Positions 8,479 to 16,640 of a DNA stretch of 64,000 nucleotides are shown piece by piece. The DNA is taken from assembly GCF_026342405.1 (NCBI RefSeq), contig NZ_JAPEMU010000001.1:1426001-1490000 (forward strand), read 5' to 3'. This DNA comes from Kitasatospora sp. NBC_00240 (lineage in GTDB: Bacteria; Actinomycetota; Actinomycetes; Streptomycetales; Streptomycetaceae). The notes beneath the pieces are model-generated. The model searched no databases and had not been told where the DNA came from. It worked only from the letters and a program-made list of their open reading frames with translations. Numbering within the stretch: position 1 is the first letter of the stretch; each line of letters begins with the position of its first letter. The position numbers were made by a program, and so were the translations under genes.

Positions 8479-9306
8479 GTGGCAGACCAGGGATTGCTCG
8501 CTTATCAACGACGGGCCGTCATCCTCGATCTGGTGTACACCGAGGGCGGCGTGCGGGTGGCCGACCTGGTGGAGCAGCTCGGCGTGTCGGACATGACGGT
8601 CCGCCGGGACCTCGACACCCTGGCCCGTACCGGTGCGGTGGAGAAGGTGCACGGCGGCGCGTTGGTCCCCCTCACCGGGAGAGCCCTCGACGAGCCCGGG
8701 TTCGAGGTGAAGTCGAGCCGCGAGTCGGCCGCCAAGGCGGCCATCGCCGACGCCGTGGCCCTGCTGGTCGAACCGGGCAGCGTGGTCGCCCTCTCCGCGG
8801 GGACGACCACCTTCGCCGTGGCGACCAGGCTGCTGGACCGGCCGGACCTCACGGTGGTGACCAACTCCCTGCCGGTGGCCGGCCTCCTGCGGGCCGCCGA
8901 CCGGGAGCGGACGCACACCTCTCCCGCGGTGCTGGTGACCGGCGGCGCCCCCACCCGTTCGGCGGCGCTCGCGGGGCCCCTCGCCAACCTGACGATCGAG
9001 TCGCTGCACGTCGACCTGCTGATCATGGGCGCCCACGGCGTCTCGGACCGGGCCGGCCTCACCACTCCCAACCTCGCCGAGGCGCAGACCAACCGGGCCC
9101 TGCTCGGGTGCGCCCGGCGGGTCGCCGTGGTGGCCGACCACACCAAGTGGGGCGTGGTCGGCCTGAACGGCTTCGCGGAGCTACGAGCCGTCCACCACTT
9201 CGTCACCGACGACCGGTTGGACAGTCACGCCCAGTCGGTGCTCGCCGACCGGGTGGGGGAGCTGATCGTGGCGAGCGGCCCACCGGACGGGCACGACCCG
9301 GCGTAG
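8479..9306 (+). CDS. DeoR/GlpR-family sugar-responsive regulator
   Basis: Transcription repressor of 275 residues. The N-terminal winged helix is complete (LAYQRRAVILDLVYTEGGVRVADLVEQLGVSDMTVRRDLDTLARTG, shown here in outline) and is followed by the DeoR C-terminal sensor domain (EPGSVVALSAGTTTFAVATRL, VVTNSLPVAGLL, DLLIMGAHGVS, VVADHTKWGV). Family members sense phosphorylated sugars. GTG 8479 is preferred because the homology begins eight residues after it; the upstream frame to 8389 is Pro/Arg-rich. It lies 200 bp after the GH27 gene beyond a strong terminator, so it is probably expressed on its own. Its target is not evident. Confidence 0.9.
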   Translation: MADQGLLAYQRRAVILDLVYTEGGVRVADLVEQLGVSDMTVRRDLDTLARTGAVEKVHGGALVPLTGRALDEPGFEVKSSRESAAKAAIADAVALLVEPGSVVALSAGTTTFAVATRLLDRPDLTVVTNSLPVAGLLRAADRERTHTSPAVLVTGGAPTRSAALAGPLANLTIESLHVDLLIMGAHGVSDRAGLTTPNLAEAQTNRALLGCARRVAVVADHTKWGVVGLNGFAELRAVHHFVTDDRLDSHAQSVLADRVGELIVASGPPDGHDPA

Positions 9307-9920
9307 GTGCAGCCCCGCGGGGCCGGACCGTCCGGGTCTTCCTTTCCGCGGGATCGCCGTTCGGTCCGCCCGCCGGAATATCGCCTCCGCGTTCTCCGCC
9401 GTCATTTCGCATTCCCGGACGGTAATCCACGGCGGCAGTTCGACGGATTTCCGGATTCCGCCCCTCCCGGTGCCGGCACGCGGCTGCCGCCGCCGGGCCG
9501 CCCTCGCGGTCGGACCGGCGGCCCGACGCCCGCCGGCCGGGCGCCGGCCGAGCCGGAGCTGCCGCCCACGAGTAACATCGGCCCACGTGGGGGTGGCCGT
9601 CCGGCCTGCCGGGGAGCAGCGGTCCAGCCGCGGCTCCGCCTGGCGCGGTGACCGGCCGGCCGGGTTCTGCGGCGGGCCGCCCCCGGGCGGCGCGACTACC
9701 TACCCATCCCTGCCGGCGGTACGCACCACTACCTAGGTGCCCCCTATACCTGGCCACAAAATTACCCATCGGACGCCCGCCACCGGCTCGATCTGTTATC
9801 CGGACGAGCCTCTTTCCCGTGGCTTTTGACCCGTCCTGTGCCGTTTTCTGGAATCAGAGGACATTGAACTGCCGACGATATGCGGATCAGCGCCTCATCT
9901 ACACCCTCCAGGAGGCGATC
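9307..9920. other. Intergenic region without a supported gene
   Basis: About 610 bp between the DeoR gene and the ATP-binding regulator. Base composition drops in GC toward the right end (CTGGCCACAAAATTACCC near 9750), as in promoter regions, but I see no clear -35/-10 pair and no conserved coding frame. Confidence 0.4.
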
Positions 9921-10376
9921 ATGGGCCCGATCCCCGGGGCAACCACCACCGTCGACGACCTGCCCCAGGGGCGCGGCCGGGCCCCTGCGGGTGCGCCGCC
10001 CGTCGTCCGGGCCCTTCCGCACCACCCCGGGTCGGTGCGCGCGGCACGCCGGATCACCCGTACGGTCCTGCTGGAGTGGGGCGTGGACGAGGACACCACC
10101 GACCAGGCGCTGCTGGTCGTCTCCGAACTCGTCACCAACGCCGTCGAACACGCGCTGCCTCCCGTCGCCCTGCACGTGGAACGCCGTACGGGGGACACCC
10201 TGCACATCGAGGTCGACGACGGCGGGCCGGCCTCCGTGCAGGGGTCGTGGTGCGCGGGCCGCGCACCGGAGGAGGGCGGCCGCGGCGGCGGCATCATCGA
10301 CGTCCTCACCTCCGCGCACGGCAGCCGCCCGCTCGCGTCCGGCACCAGCCACTGGGCGGACCTGACCACCGTCTGA
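9921..10376 (+). CDS. ATP-binding (RsbW/SpoIIAB-like) anti-sigma-type regulator
   Basis: GHKL-fold ATPase of 151 residues like the many RsbW-type proteins of streptomycetes, which act as serine kinases on anti-sigma antagonists or bind partners directly. Visible motifs are the N box (SELVTNAVEHA), G1 (EVDDGGPA) and a glycine-rich G2 (GGRGGGIIDVL); the N-terminal HPGSVRAARRITRTVL helix is also typical. The start ATG has a perfect AGGAGG 7 bases upstream. No sensor or phosphatase domain is attached. It is followed by two same-strand genes for recombinase-fold proteins, separated by 88 bp. Partner unknown. Confidence 0.85.
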   Translation: MGPIPGATTTVDDLPQGRGRAPAGAPPVVRALPHHPGSVRAARRITRTVLLEWGVDEDTTDQALLVVSELVTNAVEHALPPVALHVERRTGDTLHIEVDDGGPASVQGSWCAGRAPEEGGRGGGIIDVLTSAHGSRPLASGTSHWADLTTV

Positions 10377-10464
10377 CTCCCGGGCCGGCCTCCGGCCCGC
10401 GCCCCTGCCCGAACGGCGTCGACCACCCCCGGCCGGGCCACCCTACTACCCAGGGACGATTCGC

Positions 10465-10863
10465 ATGGCCACTTCCGACCTGCTCCTGCCCCCGGCCGCG
10501 TACCTGCGGTACTACCCGCACAACCGCTCGGCGGTGGACCGCCACCGCGAGGCCCTGGAGCGCTTCGCCCGCCGCCTGGGCCTGCCCTCCCCCGCGGTCT
10601 ACCTCGACAACGGCCGCCGCTCCACCGGCCCGCGGCCCGGCTTCGAACAGCTGGCCCACGCCCTGCTGGACGGCGTCCACCGGGTGCTCATCGTGCCCGG
10701 GCCGTGGGTCTTCTCCGTGGACGACGCGAAGGCGCGGCTGGCGGTTCGCCTGCTCACGGCCGCCGGCTGCCGCCGCATCCTGACGCTGCCCGCACCCGGT
10801 GGGGGCGAATCGGCGCCGCCGGCGGGCGACCTGCGCACCGAGCACGGAAGGACGGGGTCATGA
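10465..10863 (+). CDS. Serine-recombinase-fold protein lacking catalytic serine (paralogue 1)
   Basis: Small protein of 132 residues. The pattern YLRYYP...RHREALERFARRLGL, YLDNGRRSTGPRPGFEQL, GVHRVLIVPGPWVFSVDDA follows the resolvase/invertase N-terminal domain (YxRxS, Q-x-AL, D-x-G-x-SG-x-x-RP-x-x-x-x-L, a hydrophobic strand, then RLSR) block by block. The position of the nucleophilic Ser (YxRxS) is Tyr here, the RLSR arginines are replaced by PGPWVFS, and no DNA-binding C-terminal domain follows. Catalysis by the known mechanism therefore looks impossible. The stop codon overlaps the start of the next paralogue by ATGA, so the two are translationally coupled. Function unknown; the fold relation is my inference from motif order. 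Confidence 0.75.
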   Translation: MATSDLLLPPAAYLRYYPHNRSAVDRHREALERFARRLGLPSPAVYLDNGRRSTGPRPGFEQLAHALLDGVHRVLIVPGPWVFSVDDAKARLAVRLLTAAGCRRILTLPAPGGGESAPPAGDLRTEHGRTGS

Positions 10864-11393
10864 ACCGGGCGGGCCCGTCGTCGGGGGCCGCGGCCCGGGG
10901 CCCGCGTTCGGGGGTCGTCGGACACCCCGGCGGGGCCGTCCACGAGGAGGATCCGGCCGGCGGCCGGTCGCGGGACACCGGACCCGCCGCGATGTACCTG
11001 CGGTGCTACCCGTACGACACCTGGCACATGGCCTGCCACCGGGAGGCCCTGCTCCGGCAGGCCGCTCGGCTCGGACTCGGCCTTCCCCACCTGTACCTGG
11101 ACAACGGGTTCCGTTCGCGAGCGCCGCTGCCGGCACTGGAACACCTGCTGCGCCTGACCGCCGGCGGCGGATACCGCACGGTGCTGGTCCCCGGGCCGTT
11201 CGTCTTCTCCCTGTACGACACCGAGGCGCGCGGCCTGCTCCGCCGGTTCACCGCCTCGGGGTGCGAGGTGCTGGAACTGCCGTCGGCGCACGGGCGGGTC
11301 GTGGCGGCGCCGCCGGTGACGGGCGGCTCCGTCCCGGCCTGCGCGGCGCGGCGGGACGGCTACGGGGTGCGCCGGGTGGGTGCGAGGGGCTGA
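10860..11393 (+). CDS. Serine-recombinase-fold protein lacking catalytic serine (paralogue 2)
   Basis: Paralogue of the preceding protein: MYLRCYPYDTWHMACHREAL, GLPHLYLDNGFRS, LPALEHLLRLT and VLVPGPFVFSLYDTEA align with YLRYYP, PAVYLDNGRRS, PGFEQL and VLIVPGPWVFSVDDA. Again Tyr replaces the catalytic Ser (YLRCY) and the RP pair is also lost. The reading frame opens with ATG at 10860 inside the ATGA overlap and carries a 44-residue Gly/Pro-rich leader before the domain; initiation at ATG 10992 (MYLRCYP) would give a bare domain. The C terminus is low-complexity. I know of no established function; a structural or protein-binding role is possible. Confidence 0.72.
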   Translation: MNRAGPSSGAAARGPRSGVVGHPGGAVHEEDPAGGRSRDTGPAAMYLRCYPYDTWHMACHREALLRQAARLGLGLPHLYLDNGFRSRAPLPALEHLLRLTAGGGYRTVLVPGPFVFSLYDTEARGLLRRFTASGCEVLELPSAHGRVVAAPPVTGGSVPACAARRDGYGVRRVGARG

Positions 11394-11866
11394 CGGGTGT
11401 CCGGGCGGGCGGGTTCGATGCTGCGACGACGGACGACGAGCACCACGATCAGGACCGCCTGGAGCGCGGCCCGGAGGCTGCTTGCCTCCGGACCGGGCCG
11501 TCCGGGGAGTGTGGCGAGCTTCAGCGGCCGTCCGTCACCGGGGTTCTGGTTGCCGTTGCCGCTGTGGCGTTCGACCGGGCCGTAGCCGTTCTTCACGTCG
11601 CCGAGGAACGGCAGGGCGCTCAGGTCGGTGTCCGAGGTGGGAGCCTGCGGGCCGGTGGGCGGGTTCCGCACGATCCTGCTGTCGGAGATCCGCTGGTCGG
11701 CGTTCTGCCGCTGGTAGGTGGCGGTGGTGCCGAGCTGCCGGAGCGGCGGGAGCGGGCCGCTCGGCACGGTGATGTTCCAGGTGGCGGTCAGCGCGGCGCC
11801 GGCGACGAGGTTCGCCGCCGTGGTGGCGCCGGTCGGCGGGACACGGGCGGCGGAGCGGCCGGCCAT
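11394..11866 (-). pseudogene. Remnant of a glycosidase C terminus (NEW3-NPCBM boundary)
   Basis: A minus-strand frame starting near 11866 reads GATTAANLVAGAALTATWNITVPSG and then SALPFLGDVKNGYGPVERHSGNGNQNPGDGRPLKLA. The second part is recognisably the beginning of an NPCBM domain (compare GWGPVEKDRSNGGKAAGDGKPLSI in the GH27 protein at 7.9 kb). The catalytic part is missing upstream, and after the GDGRPL block the NPCBM homology stops and the frame becomes Arg-rich. I read it as a decayed fragment of a secreted glycoside hydrolase. Confidence 0.6.
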
Positions 11867-11929
11867 GCGGTCGATGGGGGCACCCCGGGCCGCCGGCCGC
11901 CGGGGAGGTCGGCGGGCGGCCCGGGGCGG

Positions 11930-12255
11930 TCAGGCCGGCAGGCCGATCGCGCGCTCGCGGTCGCGGCGCTGCTGGATGACGGCGGCTGCCACCAGCAGGA
12001 CGCCTTGGGCGACGTTCTGCCGGAAACTGTTGATGCCCTGGACGGTGAGGCCGTCCGGCAGGGCGGCGATCGGCGGGCCCAGGGCGAGCGGCGCACCGTC
12101 CACCTCGATGGGTCGGTCATCACCGGTCAGGATGGGCAGCAGGGCGGGGACTTGCCGGGCGCGGCCTCCCCCATCAGGGCGACGACCCGCCCGGACGGGA
12201 GGTGCAGGGTGACGCCGTGGAACGCCCGGACACTGCCGAAGTGCTCGGTGCCCCC
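11930..12255 (-). pseudogene. Collapsed arabinose-type ABC ATPase-permease remnant (araG'-'araH)
   Basis: Reading leftward, the first part in one frame gives SVRAFHGVTLHLPSGRVVALMG then EAAPGKS, a damaged Walker A (family: GENGAGKS). After a +1/-1 shift it reads LLPILTGDD...VDGAPLALG as in the N terminus of the ATPase at 54.1-55.7 kb. At about 12070 it jumps to DGLTVQGINSFRQNVAQG, VAAAVIQQRRDRERAIGLPA and a stop, which is the extreme C terminus of the permease at 53.1 kb (NGLTVQGINAFWQNVAQG, AVVIQQRRNGERRIGLPA). Some 1.9 kb covering the ATPase C-terminal part and most of the permease is gone. Order and strand relative to the binding-protein gene at 12.4-13.5 kb equal those of the intact operon at 53-57 kb. 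Not functional as transporter. Confidence 0.82.
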
Positions 12256-12360
12256 TCGACGGACAGAGAGCGGTACGGGCTACGCCCACAGGGCGTGAGC
12301 TGCAGGGCGTGGGCTGCGGCATGCGTGTACCAGGTCTGCGCGTACCAGGTGTGGGCGGGC

Positions 12361-12403
12361 GGGCCGGTGCGGTGTGTCCGGGAGGTTCTCACCGCACCGG
12401 CCC
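12361..12403. terminator. Hairpin after orphan binding-protein gene
   Basis: Perfect 14-bp inverted repeat GGGCCGGTGCGGTG / CACCGCACCGGCCC just beyond the stop codon (12419, minus strand) of the sugar-binding protein gene, before the collapsed ATPase/permease remnant. Confidence 0.6.
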
Positions 12404-12418
12404 GGTCGAGGGGCAGCG

Positions 12419-13468
12419 TCAGCTGCAGGTGGCGCCGGCGGCCTGCCAGCTGGTCGCGTCGACCATGGTGGTGGGCGCGAAGGCCTCGGCGGGGAAGTCC
12501 TTGCTGTTCTTGAGCTTGTCGTACATGGTCTGGACGGCCAGCGCGCCGACGTCCTTGCCGTTGATGAACAGCGCGGCCTTCATGCCCGAGGGCTTGCCCG
12601 AACCCCAGTCCTTGCAGGCCAGGTAGGCGCCCAGGCCGACACCGGCGATGTTGTCCGCGGTGACGCCGGCGTTCTCGAGCGCGGTGACGCCGCCCTGGAC
12701 GTTCTCGTCGTTGCAGCCCCAGACCACCCAGTGCTTGACGCCCGCGTTCGCGGTGATCGTGGCGGCCACCTTGTCCTGGGCACCGGTCGGGGTGTTGTCG
12801 GTGGCGACGTCGATGCTCTTCACGTCCGCGCCGCCGCCCGCGGCGAAGGCGTCCTTCGCGGCCTTGACGCGGTCGCCGCAGACCGTCACGTCCTGCTTCC
12901 AGGCCGAGATGATCCGGGTGTCGGCAGCCGACCAGCCGGCCTTCTTGAACTCCTCCAGGGCCCGCTTGCCGACCTCGCCGCCCATCTGGGCACCGCTGAA
13001 GCCGATCCGGGCCACCAGGTCCGGCTTGCCGCAGGACTTGGGATCGGGGCCGGTGGTGCAGATCTGGTCGTCCGAGGTCAGCAGCGCCACCTTGGCGTCC
13101 TTCGCGATCTGGACCACCTGCGGGCCGACCGCCGGGTCCGGCACCACGATGATCAGGCCGTTGGACTTCTGCGCGACCGCCGACTGCACCTCGCTGATCG
13201 TCTTGTTGGCGTCACTTCCCAGGTTGACCACCTTCAGGTCGACCCCCAGCTCCGCGGCCTTCGCCTTCGCCCCGGCCGCCTCGCCGATGAAGTACTCCTG
13301 GTCGCCCTGCTTCTGCAGGTAGGTGATCGAGACCTTCCCGTCCACCGGCGCGGCCGGGCCGGCGGCGGCCGAGGACGACTGCTGGCCGGTGGAACAGGCG
13401 CTCAGGCCGAGGGTGACGGCCAGGCCGAGCGCGGCGGCCGAGGCGAGGCGGTTGCGGGAGGTGTGCAT
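12419..13468 (-). CDS. AraF-like sugar-binding lipoprotein (orphan paralogue)
   Basis: Periplasmic-binding-protein type 1 lipoprotein of 349 residues with lipobox LSAC near the N terminus. The sequence follows E. coli AraF in its conserved points (KQGDQEYF, VVPDPAVGPQV, LLTSDDQIC, VKHWVVWGCNDENV, GGVTALENAG). It is a close paralogue of the binding protein at 55.8 kb; one 129-bp DNA stretch (12468-12596 against 55861-55989) differs at a single base, implying recent duplication or gene conversion. Start ATG 13468 has GGAG upstream. Its ATPase and permease are only a remnant, so if still made it must use another transporter, or it is on its way to loss. Its promoter has also degraded. Confidence 0.9.
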   Translation of the reverse strand: MHTSRNRLASAAALGLAVTLGLSACSTGQQSSSAAAGPAAPVDGKVSITYLQKQGDQEYFIGEAAGAKAKAAELGVDLKVVNLGSDANKTISEVQSAVAQKSNGLIIVVPDPAVGPQVVQIAKDAKVALLTSDDQICTTGPDPKSCGKPDLVARIGFSGAQMGGEVGKRALEEFKKAGWSAADTRIISAWKQDVTVCGDRVKAAKDAFAAGGGADVKSIDVATDNTPTGAQDKVAATITANAGVKHWVVWGCNDENVQGGVTALENAGVTADNIAGVGLGAYLACKDWGSGKPSGMKAALFINGKDVGALAVQTMYDKLKNSKDFPAEAFAPTTMVDATSWQAAGATCS

Positions 13469-13533
13469 GGGATGCTCCAGGGACGGGGAGGGCCGACCGA
13501 CTCCGACATCAGAACCAATCAGAAACCACCGTT

Positions 13534-13581
13534 TTCCAACGGCGTGGGGCAAGGAAAGCGTCAAGCCGACATCCGAGTCAA
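13534..13581 (-). promoter_or_regulatory. Degenerate copy of the araFGH promoter/operator
   Basis: On the minus strand a -35-like GGCTTGACT (13581-13576 core) is followed 34 bases later by CGTTGGAA (13541-13534), which equals one half of the TTCCAACGCGTTGGAA operator of the intact araFGH operon, where the distance is 33. The other half-site and the -10 TGTCAT are not preserved. Upstream GAGGTTGCGAAAGCGG resembles AAGGTTACGAGCGG of that promoter. Confidence 0.45.
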
Positions 13582-14248
13582 GCCGTTCCGGTAAGGCACC
13601 CGCTTTCGCAACCTCTCCGTTACAAGCGACGCGCCAAACCCGTATGTTGGGACCGGGCAACGGGCTACGCCATGGGTCGGGCGCAGCTGTGCGACACTCC
13701 CGCGGACGGCACGCCCGGCCGCACCAGCCCGCCTCAGGTAGCAACACGCTCGCCAGATCGACTGTTCTACATTGACGCATTGTGTTTACTTTCAGCCACA
13801 CCGAACTTCTCAGCCACCGCCCCGACCCAGTACCCAATCGGCCGCAACCAGAGCCCTCCCGCTCCGTCGACACTCCGCGGCAGGGTGACGACTCCGCCTC
13901 CGGAGCGGGGGGCGACCGAGGACCCGGACCGGAATCCGGGGGGGCGAGAAGCACTGGACGGACGACCGTGGGATGGGATAGAAAGCCCGCACGGAAAATT
14001 CGTGCACACACCGCCGTCGGCCGGCTCCCTGCCGCCACCCCTGGCTCGCCGCCCCACGACGACTGCACCCCGTCCGCCGCCCGGAGCGGGCCGGCCCGTC
14101 CTCGCGCCGCCCCCACCGCACCGGCCCCCACAGCTGCCCCGATCAGCCATCGGGTCAGACGACGGGTCCTGCCGCCCCGGCCGTCCCTCCGCCGAAGGCA
14201 CGCCCGAACCTCCGCACGCCGAACCAGCACCACGCCGGGGTGAACCAC
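13582..14248. other. Intergenic region without a supported gene
   Basis: About 670 bp between the binding-protein gene and the DivIVA-like gene. A lower-GC stretch around 13770-13800 (TTCTACATTGACGCATTG) may hold a promoter for the DivIVA-like gene; the frames on both strands are low-complexity and show no recognisable protein. Confidence 0.4.
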
Positions 14249-15013
14249 ATGACACTGACCCTCGAAGACATCCGCGCCCAGCAGTTCACGATCGTCCGCC
14301 TCCGCGAGGGCTACGCCGTGAAGGAGGTCGACGACTTCCTCGACCACGTGGAGGCCGCACTGACCCGCCTGCGCGGCGAGAACGAAGCCCTGCGGGCCCA
14401 ACTCGCCGCGGCCACCAGGGAACGCGCGCAACAGCAGAGCCGGCCGGACGTGGCACGGCCCCACCCGGCGGCGCCCCCGGCCGACCGGGCCGCAGCCCCT
14501 CCCCCACAGCTCCCGCCCCGGCCGGCCCCGGACGCCGGCAACGCCGCCCGGCTGCTGGAACTGGCCCAGCAGGTCGCCGACGGGGCGACCGAGACGGCCC
14601 GCCGGGAGGCCGAAGCGGTCGTCGGCGAGGCCCGCGGCCGGGCCGAGAGCATCGAGCGGGCCGCCCGGGCCAAGGCCGACGCCCTGGACCGGGACGCCCA
14701 GGACCGGCACCGGTCGGCGATCGGCGCGCTGGAGGCGGCCCGGTCCGCGCTGCAGGCCAGGATCGACGCCCTGCACAGCTTCGAGCAGGAGTACCGCATC
14801 CGCCTGAAGTCCTTCGTCGCACTGCAGCTGAACCAGCTGGAGACGCCCGTGGACGGCCCGCCCGCGCCCGCCGTCCGGCCGGCCACCGCCCCGCCGTCCC
14901 CGCCGTCCCCCGTACCGCCGCCCTCCCCCGTACCGCCGACGGTCCCCGTGCCGCTGAAGGTCCCCGTCCCGGCCCAGCTCCGCGGCTTCCACCTGGACGA
15001 CGACCTCGACTGA
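14249..15013 (+). CDS. DivIVA-domain coiled-coil protein
   Basis: Protein of 254 residues. The N terminus MTLTLEDIRAQQFTIVRLREGYAVKEVDDFLDHVEAAL carries the DivIVA membrane-binding and crossed-helix region (typically F-x-x-x-x-x-R-x-GY-x-x-x-EVDDFLD). It is followed by a Pro/Ala-rich linker (about 65-95), a second coiled coil (about 96-205, AARLLELAQQVADGATETAR...) and a Pro/Val-rich tail. It is shorter than the essential DivIVA/Wag31 and has a different linker, so it is more likely one of the paralogues (Scy/FilP-like neighbourhoods are absent). ATG 14249 is preferred to GTG 14240 because GGGGTG lies at a proper distance. Likely a polar scaffold; partners unknown. Confidence 0.85.
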   Translation: MTLTLEDIRAQQFTIVRLREGYAVKEVDDFLDHVEAALTRLRGENEALRAQLAAATRERAQQQSRPDVARPHPAAPPADRAAAPPPQLPPRPAPDAGNAARLLELAQQVADGATETARREAEAVVGEARGRAESIERAARAKADALDRDAQDRHRSAIGALEAARSALQARIDALHSFEQEYRIRLKSFVALQLNQLETPVDGPPAPAVRPATAPPSPPSPVPPPSPVPPTVPVPLKVPVPAQLRGFHLDDDLD

Positions 15014-15157
15014 GCCGCCGCCGCGCCCGGCCACCGAAGTCACGGGACCCCACCGGCCGGGCGCGGTACCGGCGCGCACGGTCCCCGGGCCGACCGGTCG
15101 TCGGCCGCTCCACACAGCTCCGGCCCGGCCCGGGGACGGACGAAAGGCCCTGCCACC

Positions 15158-16225
15158 ATGAACACCCAGGCGAAGCATCGGCGTAACCCCACCCTGAGCC
15201 GGAAGCTGTGTGCCGCAGGCGCCGTCGTGGCCGTCACCGCCGCCGGCCTGAGCTGGGCCCTGCAGTCGCCCTCCGGCGGCCCGGCGGCGTTCGGGTCCCC
15301 GGCCGCTCCCACCGCGTCCGGCACCTTCCAGGTCCGCGGGACGGACCAGCCCCCGTCGGCCGCTCCCTCGACCTCGTCCCTTTCGGCGAGCGCGAGCGCC
15401 GGCGCGCTCTCCCCCGCGTCGACCGCCATCTGGTCGTCGCCCACCGCGACGCCGAGCGCGAGCGCCCCGGCCTCGGTGTCCGCCGCCTCGGCCGCCACGC
15501 CCCGAGCGCGGCCCTCCGCCACGTCCCCGAGCCTCCGCGCACCCGTCAGGCCGACGGCGACCCCGGCGCCGACCCCGACCCCGGCCCAAGCCCAAGCCCA
15601 AGGATCGAACGGCCCGACGCCCCCGGTGCCGGCCGCCACTCCCGAGCCTCCGTCGCCACCGACCGCCGCCGGCCCGACCGCCGCCGCCCCGACCAGCGCC
15701 CCCACATCCGAACCCGCCCGGAAGCAGACCCAGGAACAGGCCCAAGGGCCGGCCGGCACACCGCCCTCCCCCGAGCAGTCCGCCCAAAAGGCCCAAGAGG
15801 CCCAAGAGGCCCCGGCACCCGCGGCGCCTGCCGGCCCCCGAGCCGTCGCGGCGCCGCCGAGCGACAGCGCCGCCCCGACCGGAGCACGGGACCGTTCGAA
15901 GTCCGCGCCGTCCGGCACCGCACCCGCCGCCCGGACGGCGGTGCCCACCCGCGCCCCGACCGGCAGCCCCTCGCCGGGCCCGACCCCGACGCCGGGCCCG
16001 ACCTCGACACCGACCCGCACCCCGGCCCTGACTCCCACCCCCGCTCCCACGACGACCACCCGACCGACCCCGTCCGGCCCGCCCGCGCCGACCACGGCCG
16101 CATCGCCGTCCCCCACACCGTCCCCGGCCCCGGCCCCGGCCCCGGCCCCGTCGCCGTCGCCGACGGCCGTCCCGTCCACGACGCCCGCCGCCACCACGGT
16201 GCCGGTCGCCTCCGCCCCCTCCTGA
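15158..16225 (+). CDS. Secreted or membrane-anchored Pro/Ala/Thr-rich protein
   Basis: Predicted 355-residue protein beginning MNTQAKHRRNPTLSRKL, followed by a hydrophobic segment (CAAGAVVAVTAAGLSWAL) that fits a signal peptide or anchor. The remainder is low-complexity Pro/Ala/Thr/Ser with runs such as PTATPAPTPTPAQAQAQ, and has no recognisable domain. GAAAGG lies 11 bases before the ATG. The opposite strand is also open over much of the region because of its composition, so the call rests on the start region. Such sequences are often cell-wall-spanning, O-glycosylated linkers. Function unknown. Confidence 0.6.
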   Translation: MNTQAKHRRNPTLSRKLCAAGAVVAVTAAGLSWALQSPSGGPAAFGSPAAPTASGTFQVRGTDQPPSAAPSTSSLSASASAGALSPASTAIWSSPTATPSASAPASVSAASAATPRARPSATSPSLRAPVRPTATPAPTPTPAQAQAQGSNGPTPPVPAATPEPPSPPTAAGPTAAAPTSAPTSEPARKQTQEQAQGPAGTPPSPEQSAQKAQEAQEAPAPAAPAGPRAVAAPPSDSAAPTGARDRSKSAPSGTAPAARTAVPTRAPTGSPSPGPTPTPGPTSTPTRTPALTPTPAPTTTTRPTPSGPPAPTTAASPSPTPSPAPAPAPAPSPSPTAVPSTTPAATTVPVASAPS

Positions 16226-16640
16226 GACGCCCGTCAGCTCTCCGGGCGACACGGCCCCCGGCGCGGCCGCGCCGTCGAACGGGCACCCCCGGAGAGCAGC
16301 CGCACACCCTGAGCGACCGGGGCCGGGGGCCGGGAGAGCACCCTCCGGTCACGGTTTCCGGAACACCTCCGGTCGACCCTTGACAGCCCCACCGGCGACA
16401 GCGTCAACTCGCTGATCAGGGCGAAGTTCATCGAACGGTGGGCCACCCGCCCGACACCCGAACGGCAGCCATGCCGCCCTGCGACCAGCTGGAGGCCCGC
16501 CACAGCCGACCGTCGCTTCCCGCGAAGCGCGGTCCTTCCGTCCGAGAAGCGCTCCGGACAGCGACCGGAGCACACGGCGACCCAACGACGGTCCCGGAGT
16601 TTCCGAGGGACCGAGACCAGCTGCCTGAGGAGACGAGCAC
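16226..16640. other. Intergenic region before phoH
   Basis: 415 bp without a supported gene. TTGACA at 16380-16385 could be the -35 of the phoH promoter; no good -10 follows at 17-18 bases. The ribosome site GAGGAG lies at 16627-16632. Confidence 0.35.

Noticed and set aside
12419..16252. 1277-codon minus-strand open frame
   Set aside because: Only its C-terminal 350 codons (the AraF-like protein from 13468) have protein sense; the rest is Gly/Arg-rich antisense of the DivIVA-like and Pro/Thr-rich genes.
15040..16352. Minus-strand open frames opposite the Pro/Thr-rich protein
   Set aside because: They mirror the low-complexity composition and lack a signal peptide or ribosome site, unlike the plus-strand frame.
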